Assembly: GCA_019637635.1 (NCBI GenBank)
Contig: JAHBVI010000045.1
Span: forward strand, 1-47,632
Length of the DNA: 47,632 nt
Direction of reading: 5' to 3'
From: Anaerolineae bacterium
Lineage (GTDB): Bacteria; Chloroflexota; Anaerolineae; Promineifilales; Promineifilaceae
Shown: positions 34,685-42,027 of the stretch, piece by piece
How positions within the stretch are numbered: position 1 is the first letter of the stretch
How the letters are laid out: the number at the start of each line of letters is the position of its first letter
The notes under the pieces: model-generated
What the model was told of the DNA's origin: nothing
What the model saw: only the letters and a program-made list of their open reading frames with translations
The model's database searches: none
Translations under genes and position numbers: made by a program

Positions 34685-35719
34685 CTATTTTTGATTGATC
34701 GCCTCTAAAAAGCGCAGGTCATACGCTTCTTCAATGGTAATTGGCTCGGCTAAAATTCCATGATCTAACATGATCTGGTGAATTTGTTCCCAGGTTCGGG
34801 GCTGCATAGCGCCTAATGTGCTGCCCGCTGGGTTAATCAGAGGCAGCCACGCCTGCAACCGTCGCTCTTGTTCTGCGGCTACCAGGGTATCGTTGTATTG
34901 CGTGACAAGCGTGACGGCTTTTTCGGGATCGGCAATCACATCGGCCATGCCCTGCAAATAGGCGCGTAAGAAGCGTTCAACGACATCGGGGTTTTCGTTG
35001 ATCATCTTTTCTGTGGTGAAAATCAACGAGGTATAGTCATTGATGCCGTAATCGCTGAGCAAAATAGAGGTTGGTTCCAAACCCGCTTCCCGCACCAAAA
35101 CGGCCTCGTTAATGATCCAACCGCCGATAACGTCAACCTCGTCATTGATCAGGGGATCAACGCCAAAGGTGGTGCGTGAGATGGTTTCAATGTCATCCGG
35201 GTTTAGCCCTTGCGAAAGCAGCATCGCGTTATAGAGAGCGGCAGCGCCGCCATCATTGACGGCTACCCGTTTACCCACCAGGTCGGACGGGCGGATGATG
35301 TTGTCTTCCGCCAGAGAAATGAGAGCAAAGGGATTCCGTTGTATTTCAGCGGCGATGGCTACCACCGGAACGCCGGCGGCCCGTGCCTGAATGAGCGAGA
35401 TGGCGCTGGTAGCGCCAAAATCGGCGCTGCCCTCACCAACCTGGGTGATGGGATCGATGTAGCCTTGCTCGCCAAAGCCGCCTTCATTGATCTGAACCGA
35501 TAAGTTTTCGGCGGTGAAACGGCCGTTGGCCTCGGCCGCATACAAACCGGCCGCCGAATACTCGTGAATCCAACCCATCTGAAATGTCACTTCGTCCGGT
35601 TCAGCAGTGCTTGTTTGGGAACCATTGGCCGCACTGCACCCCACGATAAACAAGGCCATAACGATTAAGGCCAATCCTATTTTTACATATTGCCCTGGGG
35701 CGAAAATAATAGCTTTCAT
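34685..35719 (-). CDS. NMT1/THI5-like substrate-binding lipoprotein, without transporter partners
   Basis: A 344-residue ABC-type solute-binding protein. The signal peptide ends in lipobox FIVGC (C28), so it is a membrane-anchored lipoprotein. The mature part has the NMT1/THI5/SsuA pattern: VTFQMGWIHEYSAAGLYAAE, GSADFGATSAISLIQARAAGVPVVAIA, then DLVGKRVAVNDGG and a long helical C-terminus. Relatives bind pyrimidine, sulfonate or nitrate-type ligands. No permease or ATPase gene is nearby. It lies inside the GAF/PAS operon between two dCache receptor genes, so I infer that it presents a ligand to one of them rather than feeding import. ATG 35719 is preceded by AAGGAG at 9 bases; the frame could extend to 35746 without a ribosome site. 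Confidence 0.88.
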   Translation of the reverse strand: MKAIIFAPGQYVKIGLALIVMALFIVGCSAANGSQTSTAEPDEVTFQMGWIHEYSAAGLYAAEANGRFTAENLSVQINEGGFGEQGYIDPITQVGEGSADFGATSAISLIQARAAGVPVVAIAAEIQRNPFALISLAEDNIIRPSDLVGKRVAVNDGGAAALYNAMLLSQGLNPDDIETISRTTFGVDPLINDEVDVIGGWIINEAVLVREAGLEPTSILLSDYGINDYTSLIFTTEKMINENPDVVERFLRAYLQGMADVIADPEKAVTLVTQYNDTLVAAEQERRLQAWLPLINPAGSTLGAMQPRTWEQIHQIMLDHGILAEPITIEEAYDLRFLEAINQK

Positions 35720-35775
35720 GGTTGTGTACTCCTTAATAAATCTCACAATAGTGCAAAGGAATTTGACCCATTGCC

Positions 35776-38247
35776 CTACTCTTTGGAAACAAATTGATTC
35801 CCATTTTCACCGGCATGTAACGTCTGCCAGTCAACCTGAACGTGAAGGCGTTGGCCTAAAAAGTCACCTAACTCTTTAGCCGTCACCTGTAAGACGTTCT
35901 CGATGGTGGGCGCCTGCTGGATTTTTTGGTTGATGATGTTGACCCTGTTCTCGCGTTCGGCCTGTTTGCGCGCCTCTTCAAAAGAGCGCGCGTTGCGGAA
36001 GGCGATGGCTACCTGGCTGGCTACGGATTGCAGCAGAGACAAATCCCCTTCTGTCAGACCTTCACTGACATCGTGCTGTACGTCCAAAACGCCTAATACC
36101 CGGTCGCCAATGGCAATGGGCACGGCGATTTCCGCTCTGGTATCGGGCAGCAAGGGATTAGATTTCCAATCTGGGGATTGGGAGACATCGGGGATGAACA
36201 CGGCCGTATTATCCGCCGCCGCCCGCCCCACTAACCCCTGGCCGATGGGTAGTTGGTGCTGCCGGGCCAGCATCAATTGTCCGGCTTCGCCTGTCCCCCC
36301 GCGCATGTGCAGCACCTTTTCCTGGTCATCCAGCAGATATATTTGCACATAATAGTAGTCAAATGCAGACCTGACCTGTTCCACAATTTCGGTCACAAGC
36401 TGGCTCGGATCCAAGATGGTGGATAGGCTGCGGCTTACTTCAATGCTGGTGGTTAAGGCATGGGTACGCTCCGTCACCCGTTTTTCCAATTCACTGATGG
36501 AAGATTGCACCTGTTCGGTCATCTGGTTGAAGGCGAAGGCCAATGTGCCAATTTCGTCATTGCCCGTCACTTCCGCGCGGGCGGAGAGATCACCTTCGGC
36601 TACCAGAACGGCCGTGTCGGTCAGGCGTATAATCGGCCGGGCCAACACCTGCGCCACCACCGCCGCCGTGATCGAAGCCAGCAAAACGATGACGACACCC
36701 AACAAAGCGTTTGTGCGCTGCTGCTGTTCCACCGGCAGCAACGCTTCCGCCTCCGATTGCACGGCCACAACCCGCCAACCCAGGCTGTCCACCTTCGGCT
36801 CATTAGCCAATGTATTCACCCGACCCTGGCTGACCAAACTGGGAGCGCCATTATAAACCTCGTTCAAAAAAGGCAAATTATTGAGTCGCAGATCCTCCAC
36901 CAGCTTATTTTCATTGGTTGGGATGAACTGGAGCTGAACCACCGAATCCCCTCTAACCTCAATTTGTCGGGAATTGGGGAAGTGCAGATCAAAATGGCCG
37001 GTTTGTCCAAAAGCAGCTTCCCGTAAGATTTGTACCAACGAATTTAAGTTGTAGGAAGTCAACAGCACACCAGACACACGGGCGCGGCCTGTTCTGTCAC
37101 GAGTACGCACCGGCACGGCAATATCTACTAATACTTCATCGCGGTCATCGGCCACATAAGGCTGACCAACATGCACCGTAGCAAACCCGGCAGACGATAC
37201 AGTCTGCCACCACTCTTCATTGCTATAGTCAAATTTGCCAGGGCGGTGGGAGGCAGCTACCAGGGCGCCGTGGGCGTCTGTAAGCAAGATGCGACTGTGG
37301 TCAGGAAATGTTTGTTGAAAGGCGATCAACTGCTGCGAGGTGGTATTGTTCACCACGCTCAACACCAGCCGATCCGTTGAGTCTGCCACCCGCCATTGTT
37401 GGCTCAATTGTAAAATAGAGGCTTTGATTTCCTCAGGCGTCTGATCCTCATAAAACGTATTGCGGGCTTCCACAGCATCACTGACGGCCCTGTTCAGCGC
37501 CAGCGTCTCCATAATGTTGATCTGGCGGGCCATCACTTCCCCCAACGCCAATGCCTGCGATCCGGCCAGGCTGTTCAGGTTGCCACCTACCTGATTCACC
37601 AGCGCGTTTCGCGTGGTAATGCCCACAATCACCGTCACCGCCACCACAGAGACAATAGCGACCATGGCGGTGGCGGTGATGAGTTTGGCCCGCATACTAT
37701 AATTTCTGAAATTAAAGGCGATGAACAGGCCATAAACCAGAAAGATAGCCACAATAACGCCCGGTAAAAAGGCTTGCAGCGTAGCTGGCACCTGGGTTCG
37801 GCCCTCCGGCCCGTACAAATCAATTAGCAGCGTCACGCCGCCGACAACAGTGGCTATTATCGCAGCCCGCGTGATCTCTTTCGAGGACAATATATTATCG
37901 GTTATGAGAATAACAAATATGGGCAGGCTCAGTCCTAAGACAATGCCAAATCCGGCCAGCAATAAGACAGACAGGGGCCAGATGATCATCATGCCGATAA
38001 ATACCAGCCAGATAGCTTGTTGCACCCGGCCTTTTTTCACCATATACATGGCGACTATTGTTATCACCGCAAACGCGGCCAGTATGCCGGCTACGACCAT
38101 AATGGCCGTCATGTTTTGCTGGTAGCCCACAAAAAGATAAAACAAGACAACCAGGATAGTCGCGCCCAATAAGATGGTTAATTTCAACAACGCTCTTTTT
38201 TGAACGGCGGTTATTTCTGGTGGTATTTTTTCATCAGCATGTGTCAT
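35776..38247 (-). CDS. Membrane dCache-HAMP-GAF protein without kinase domain (823 residues)
   Basis: About six hydrophobic segments (residues 20-215, LTILLGATILVVLFYLFVGY first), a dCache-like extracytoplasmic domain (about 225-520, with KFDYSNEEWWQTV), a further membrane segment (about 525-545), HAMP (545-600, LTDTAVLVAEGDLSARAEV), one GAF (605-765, FDYYYVQIYLLDD, NPLLPDTRAEIAVP) and the half-GAF tail (NIINQKIQQAPTIEN). The organisation is that of a complete receptor whose kinase has been removed. It is paralogous to the first third of the 2605-residue protein. AGGGAG lies 7 bases before ATG 38247. The binding-protein gene follows after 56 bases, which fits pairing of lipoprotein and receptor. 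Confidence 0.9.
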   Translation of the reverse strand: MTHADEKIPPEITAVQKRALLKLTILLGATILVVLFYLFVGYQQNMTAIMVVAGILAAFAVITIVAMYMVKKGRVQQAIWLVFIGMMIIWPLSVLLLAGFGIVLGLSLPIFVILITDNILSSKEITRAAIIATVVGGVTLLIDLYGPEGRTQVPATLQAFLPGVIVAIFLVYGLFIAFNFRNYSMRAKLITATAMVAIVSVVAVTVIVGITTRNALVNQVGGNLNSLAGSQALALGEVMARQINIMETLALNRAVSDAVEARNTFYEDQTPEEIKASILQLSQQWRVADSTDRLVLSVVNNTTSQQLIAFQQTFPDHSRILLTDAHGALVAASHRPGKFDYSNEEWWQTVSSAGFATVHVGQPYVADDRDEVLVDIAVPVRTRDRTGRARVSGVLLTSYNLNSLVQILREAAFGQTGHFDLHFPNSRQIEVRGDSVVQLQFIPTNENKLVEDLRLNNLPFLNEVYNGAPSLVSQGRVNTLANEPKVDSLGWRVVAVQSEAEALLPVEQQQRTNALLGVVIVLLASITAAVVAQVLARPIIRLTDTAVLVAEGDLSARAEVTGNDEIGTLAFAFNQMTEQVQSSISELEKRVTERTHALTTSIEVSRSLSTILDPSQLVTEIVEQVRSAFDYYYVQIYLLDDQEKVLHMRGGTGEAGQLMLARQHQLPIGQGLVGRAAADNTAVFIPDVSQSPDWKSNPLLPDTRAEIAVPIAIGDRVLGVLDVQHDVSEGLTEGDLSLLQSVASQVAIAFRNARSFEEARKQAERENRVNIINQKIQQAPTIENVLQVTAKELGDFLGQRLHVQVDWQTLHAGENGNQFVSKE

Positions 38248-38284
38248 GCGTGTTCTCCCTGTTGACGGGTCTTACTTGTGGCGT

Positions 38285-39658
38285 TTAGGAGGCGGATTCG
38301 GGTTGGGGGTTACGGCCGTTGCCCGGCTGATTGACCACATTCACCTGGCCAGCCGCCAGGCGCACCCGTGTTTGCGGGGCATGTACCGTCCGGCCAATCT
38401 CCCGCACCGCCACCTGCATCGCCTCCTCCATAGTAGTGGCGCTCTGAATTTGCTGGCTAATCTGGTTAATCAACGCCTCTTGTTCAGCCTGCGCCCGCGC
38501 CTCAGCCAACAGCCGCGCATTTTCCAAAGCCACCGCCACCTGGCCGGAAATTGAAAGCAGCAAGTCAGCGTCACTTTGCCCTAATCCATTCCGCACATTC
38601 TGTTGCACATCCAGTACCCCTAACACCTTCCCACCCAGAGCAATGGGCACTGTGATTTCTGATTGGGTATCCGGCAGTAAGGGGTTGGGCAGCCAGGACT
38701 CAACCTGATTCACGTCTGGGGCCAACACCGGCTGGTTTGTGCGCGCGGCGCGCCCCACCAACCCTTTTTCCACCGGCACCTTATGCTGCCGCCTGAGCAA
38801 CTCCGCCCCGGCGTGCCCGGCGCCGGCCGCCAGTTCCAACGTGTCGCCAGTTGTATTCAACAGATACAGGTGAACCTGGTAATAATTGAAAGCGTCGCGT
38901 ATTTCCTGGGCTACCGTTGTGACCAACTGTGCCTTATCCAGGATGGTAGACACCGTGCGGCCAATTTCGGCGCTGGTAACTAAGGCCTGCGTGCGCAAAG
39001 CCACCCGGCTCTCTAATTCTGCATTCAAACCCTGTAATTGCTGGTTGGCATGGGCCGCGGCCTGTTCACTGGCTTGCGCTCGTTCTAAGGCATCGTTCAA
39101 GTTACGCACCGCAAAATGTAACAAAGAGCCTGTCAGGGCAAAAACCGAAGCATAAATGATGAAATCAACGGCTGAAACTACTCTTTGCGGCTGGGGCTGA
39201 ATAATTCCCTGGAGTTCGGCAACATACGCGGCAGCTAAAATAAGAATGGTGAGACCGGTGAAGATGAAGGAAGCGCGCCGTCTCCTTAACAGGAGGATGG
39301 CCATGATGATCACCAGGGCAAAACCAACTGTACTGGTGTTGCGAATGCCACCAAAGAAGAAGGTAACGGCCGTTAGCACCCCCAAAAAGGTAAAAGAGAA
39401 AAGATAACTAACCAGTTCAACACGCCCGCGGCGCAGCGTATACCACAAACCAACCATGATGGCCGCCATTGCCCAGCCTAACAGCAGAGAGAGCGTATTG
39501 CCTGGCTGTGAAGGATCAGACAAGACAATGAGCAGGGGCACCAGGAACGTAACCCCTAGCATGGTCAGCAAGGCCGTGTTCAGCAAATTGGCTGAAAGTG
39601 CCTGGGTTTTATCCTCCACTACAGGTGGAGCCAACAAATTTTTTATTCGGTCATACAT
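38285..39658 (-). CDS. Membrane GAF protein without kinase domain (457 residues), first gene of the sensory operon
   Basis: Six hydrophobic segments (residues about 25-190) with short loops, then a coiled coil (ASEQAAAHANQQLQGLNAELE), one GAF (235-395, FNYYQVHLYLLN, NPLLPDTQSEITVP) and the half-GAF tail (LINQISQQIQSATTMEE). The membrane part has no outside domain, so it may sense membrane state or act as an anchor. CAGAGG stands 5 bases before ATG 39658. The next gene follows after 37 bases. It is the shortest member of the series and shows the basic plan: membrane anchor, GAF, tail. Confidence 0.87.
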   Translation of the reverse strand: MYDRIKNLLAPPVVEDKTQALSANLLNTALLTMLGVTFLVPLLIVLSDPSQPGNTLSLLLGWAMAAIMVGLWYTLRRGRVELVSYLFSFTFLGVLTAVTFFFGGIRNTSTVGFALVIIMAILLLRRRRASFIFTGLTILILAAAYVAELQGIIQPQPQRVVSAVDFIIYASVFALTGSLLHFAVRNLNDALERAQASEQAAAHANQQLQGLNAELESRVALRTQALVTSAEIGRTVSTILDKAQLVTTVAQEIRDAFNYYQVHLYLLNTTGDTLELAAGAGHAGAELLRRQHKVPVEKGLVGRAARTNQPVLAPDVNQVESWLPNPLLPDTQSEITVPIALGGKVLGVLDVQQNVRNGLGQSDADLLLSISGQVAVALENARLLAEARAQAEQEALINQISQQIQSATTMEEAMQVAVREIGRTVHAPQTRVRLAAGQVNVVNQPGNGRNPQPESAS

Positions 39659-40040
39659 GGTAACCTCTGCCAGGTTAAGACACGGCGTGATCGTTTTTTG
39701 ACAATGTATTCGTGATGGGGTGTCTGTTTTTGTGCCTGCTTCTCATGGATTTACACTACATTTGTTAACCACAACTTCTCTTCTCCGGAAAGATGAGGTT
39801 TTTGCACTCTGGTAGGATAAACAATCCTTTACGTTTATGCGAGATGAGAATAGTACCAGTGAGGCCAATGTTACACAGAAGATGAGGCTGGCGAAGTGAA
39901 GGGGGCGTGATTGTCAGGGCAAAAATTGTAGTAATATAGTCCCAACCTCCGCCAAAGCGTAACCGTTCAGACCTGACAGGTTTTTTACCAGTTCAATTTG
40001 GCACTTCACAAGTCAAAAACCAGTCAGGTCTCCGGAGGGA
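39659..40040. other. Leader region of the sensory operon
   Basis: A 382-base stretch without a gene, AT-richer than its surroundings. The operon promoter must lie here if the genes at 40041-40931 are not co-transcribed. I see no convincing -35/-10 pair on the minus strand; TTGTGG with TAAATC near 39750-39775 is the best but weak. The part 39963-40046 is a copy of the 85-bp repeat. Confidence 0.4.
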
Positions 40041-40046
40041 CTAAAC
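39963..40046 (+). repeat. 85-bp palindromic dispersed repeat, copy B
   Basis: Starts CCGTTCAGACCTGACAGG, continues TTTTTTACCAGTTCAATTTGG and ends GGGACTAAAC; it matches copies A and C. Its last bases overlap the 3' end of the terpene synthase gene at 40041, supplying its stop codon region. Confidence 0.8.
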
Positions 40047-40931
40047 ATTTGCCTCTATCTCGTCTGCAAACGGCCGTGTTTCAGTCAGCGGGTACCAAAA
40101 CGGCCCCAAATGTTGCCCCAGGCCAATAATCGGCCCCTTTTCCCAGGCTTCACGGTAACGAACCGCTTCCTCCGCCCGCCCCGTCTTGTCAGACCGCCAG
40201 GTAGACCGCAAAAAAGCATAGTCATAAAAAATCCGCCGCAGCGAATCTTCATCCAGCCCATACCCCGGCTGCTGCGTCCAATAGCATTGAACCTCTTCAT
40301 ACAAAAGCGGGGGTAAAACATCCTGGCTGATGAGCGGCTTCCCAAAACTGACCAATAGAGAAGCCGGCGGAATAGCATAGCCATACAACGCGAGCACCGC
40401 TTCCAGGCGATTACCGGCGCCCTGCACAAAAGCCTGCCCCACCCATTGCCACATCTGGTCAAAATCAGGTGTGATCACAAACCACAAAAAAGGGCCGCTT
40501 GCCCCTTGCGTCTCCTCCATCACCGTCTCAGCCGCAGCCTCTAATGCCGGTATGGGCGCACCAGCCGTCACAATGCGCACCTGCCAGTTGGCTTGCCGGT
40601 AATAGGCAAGAGATTTCTCGCCGGCTAACCCCCACGTCAACCACTGTACCAATCGCTGCCCATACAAACCGCCTTCCGCAAACATCTTGGGACTGCCCAT
40701 GGGCATAATCAAATGCGCCACACCCAGCCGGAAAAAGAGTTCACAAGCAGACATCATCTGCTGCCGATTCCAACTGGCAAATTCATCACCGAACTCAATA
40801 CCAGCCAAAGCCGCCGCCCGCCTGGTGCCGCCAGACGCAAAAATAACGCTCTTTGGCGCCACCTGCGTCACAACTTCAACAGGCGATGATAAAAACTCTC
40901 CTAACTCAGGTATCCCCATTAGGGTATCCAT
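40041..40931 (-). CDS. Rv3378c-like diterpene synthase (Z-prenyl synthase fold)
   Basis: A 296-residue protein similar to M. tuberculosis Rv3378c (tuberculosinol/isotuberculosinol synthase), by my recall of that sequence: PKSVIFASGGTRR against PKVSVFPFDGTRR, DSLRRIFYDYAFLR against TTLRRILYDHIYLR, and a C-terminal IIGLGQHLGPFW against VFGVGCVHDGIW. Such enzymes have a cis-prenyl-transferase fold and convert a bicyclic diterpenyl diphosphate into an alcohol. The equivalent in Herpetosiphon makes kolavelool. The Asp that the family has in DGTRR (D34) is Gly here (G34, with R37 and R38 kept). ATG 40931 is chosen over GTG 40937 because GGAGAGG lies 5 bases ahead. The class II cyclase at 42028 would supply the substrate; the two are on the same strand with another gene between. 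Confidence 0.75.
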   Translation of the reverse strand: MDTLMGIPELGEFLSSPVEVVTQVAPKSVIFASGGTRRAAALAGIEFGDEFASWNRQQMMSACELFFRLGVAHLIMPMGSPKMFAEGGLYGQRLVQWLTWGLAGEKSLAYYRQANWQVRIVTAGAPIPALEAAAETVMEETQGASGPFLWFVITPDFDQMWQWVGQAFVQGAGNRLEAVLALYGYAIPPASLLVSFGKPLISQDVLPPLLYEEVQCYWTQQPGYGLDEDSLRRIFYDYAFLRSTWRSDKTGRAEEAVRYREAWEKGPIIGLGQHLGPFWYPLTETRPFADEIEANV

Positions 40932-40990
40932 TTGCACCTCTCCTTTTCCTAAGACCTTCCTATCAGGACTGATTTCCTACAGACTTGCTC

Positions 40991-40996
40991 TATAAT
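40991..40996 (+). promoter_or_regulatory. Candidate -10 element for the secreted protein gene
   Basis: A consensus TATAAT about 80 bases before ATG 41077. The region at -35 (CTGATT, 16 bases upstream) is poor, so confidence is low. The 145-base interval also holds the 5' side of the divergent terpene synthase gene. Confidence 0.35.
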
Positions 40997-41076
40997 TGAC
41001 CCGGTATTCATTTTATCTGACAGATTTAACGGTAATAATAACGTGAATCTTATCAATCTGATTGGGGAGATAAACA

Positions 41077-41952
41077 ATGAAGAAAAATTTAACCATTCTC
41101 ACGCTTCTATTTTTAGTCCTGTGCAGTATTTTGATTGTTAACCAAAGTGCTGTCTATGCCCTTGAGCAGCCATCAACCGTGGCATCAACAGCGGCAACGG
41201 ATTTTGCCATTGCCGCCAACGATGAAACGCAGATGCACTGCTCAAGCAAACGGATTATTTCCTCCTTTGTCAACAAGCATCAAGTTGAGGCGCACGGTTT
41301 CAATTTTCAGGTGACACCTCCCGGTGGTTCTTATGCCTTTAATCGGGAAGGCCATCAACGGTATCTGTCACTGCGGATGGATCCGTTCCCGTTTAACGGT
41401 GAGCTTTCCTCCAGCCGTATTTCCGAGATTGACACGTCGCTGCCTCCCGATCAACGTGTTTTTTGCTGGCAGCCCACACAGAGAAAAAATGTAGTGGTGA
41501 TGTACACGCATCGTTTTGCCGAAGCAGCGCCGCCGCCGGGATTATCGGAAAATCTGTTTCTGTGGAATGCGCCATTAGACACAGGGAACCTTATCACGGC
41601 CGTTGGCGTCACCCGCAGCAGCATTTTTGGTGGGTACTTCGCCATTGTGGCCCAAGACTTTGACTTTGCCACCGGTTCTGGTTTACTGCAATTGGTACCC
41701 ATGCCGGCCTGGTTAGACGCCACCACCTGGCACACCATCAGCATCGAACTGTCTCAAGAATCTGCCACAATCCAGGTAAAACAAGGCAGCAATCAGGCAA
41801 CCGTTCTGCAAACCTCGTTACTGCGTCCGCCCGACCCCCTAGGGTTTGAATTTTCCGTAGACAACGAAATAGCCCCTGGGGTCATTGTTCCCGTAACGGT
41901 AGCCGAACAACTTGATGTGGCCTTTTACAGCGCCGAATTACGACGGCGATAA
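41077..41952 (+). CDS. Secreted protein of unknown function
   Basis: A 291-residue protein with a clear Sec signal peptide (MKKNLTILTLLFLVLCSILI..., likely cut after VYA near residue 28) and no later membrane segment or anchor. The mature part is rich in beta-type sequence. WHTISIELSQESATIQV and the overall spacing recall concanavalin-A/LamG-like lectin folds, but I see no diagnostic motif and do not assign a function. GGGGAG lies 7 bases before the ATG. It is read opposite to the terpene genes on both sides and shares a bidirectional terminator with the cyclase gene, so it need not belong to their pathway. Confidence 0.7.
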   Translation: MKKNLTILTLLFLVLCSILIVNQSAVYALEQPSTVASTAATDFAIAANDETQMHCSSKRIISSFVNKHQVEAHGFNFQVTPPGGSYAFNREGHQRYLSLRMDPFPFNGELSSSRISEIDTSLPPDQRVFCWQPTQRKNVVVMYTHRFAEAAPPPGLSENLFLWNAPLDTGNLITAVGVTRSSIFGGYFAIVAQDFDFATGSGLLQLVPMPAWLDATTWHTISIELSQESATIQVKQGSNQATVLQTSLLRPPDPLGFEFSVDNEIAPGVIVPVTVAEQLDVAFYSAELRRR

Positions 41953-41973
41953 AACCAGATCACTCATTTTCAG

Positions 41974-42013
41974 CAAAAAAACAGCCCTCCTTTTCCAGAG
42001 GGCTGTTTTTTTG
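41974..42013. terminator. Bidirectional rho-independent terminator
   Basis: ACAGCCCTC pairs with GAGGGCTGT around CTTTTCCA. It is flanked by seven A on the left and seven T on the right, so it can stop both the secreted-protein gene (plus) and the cyclase gene (minus). Confidence 0.9.
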
Positions 42014-42027
42014 CATCTTGTTTAATG

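Noticed and set aside
9682..39658. Phytochrome-type photoreceptors among the GAF domains
   Set aside because: I found no chromophore-binding cysteine with the usual His neighbour and no PHY domain in the GAF copies I read.
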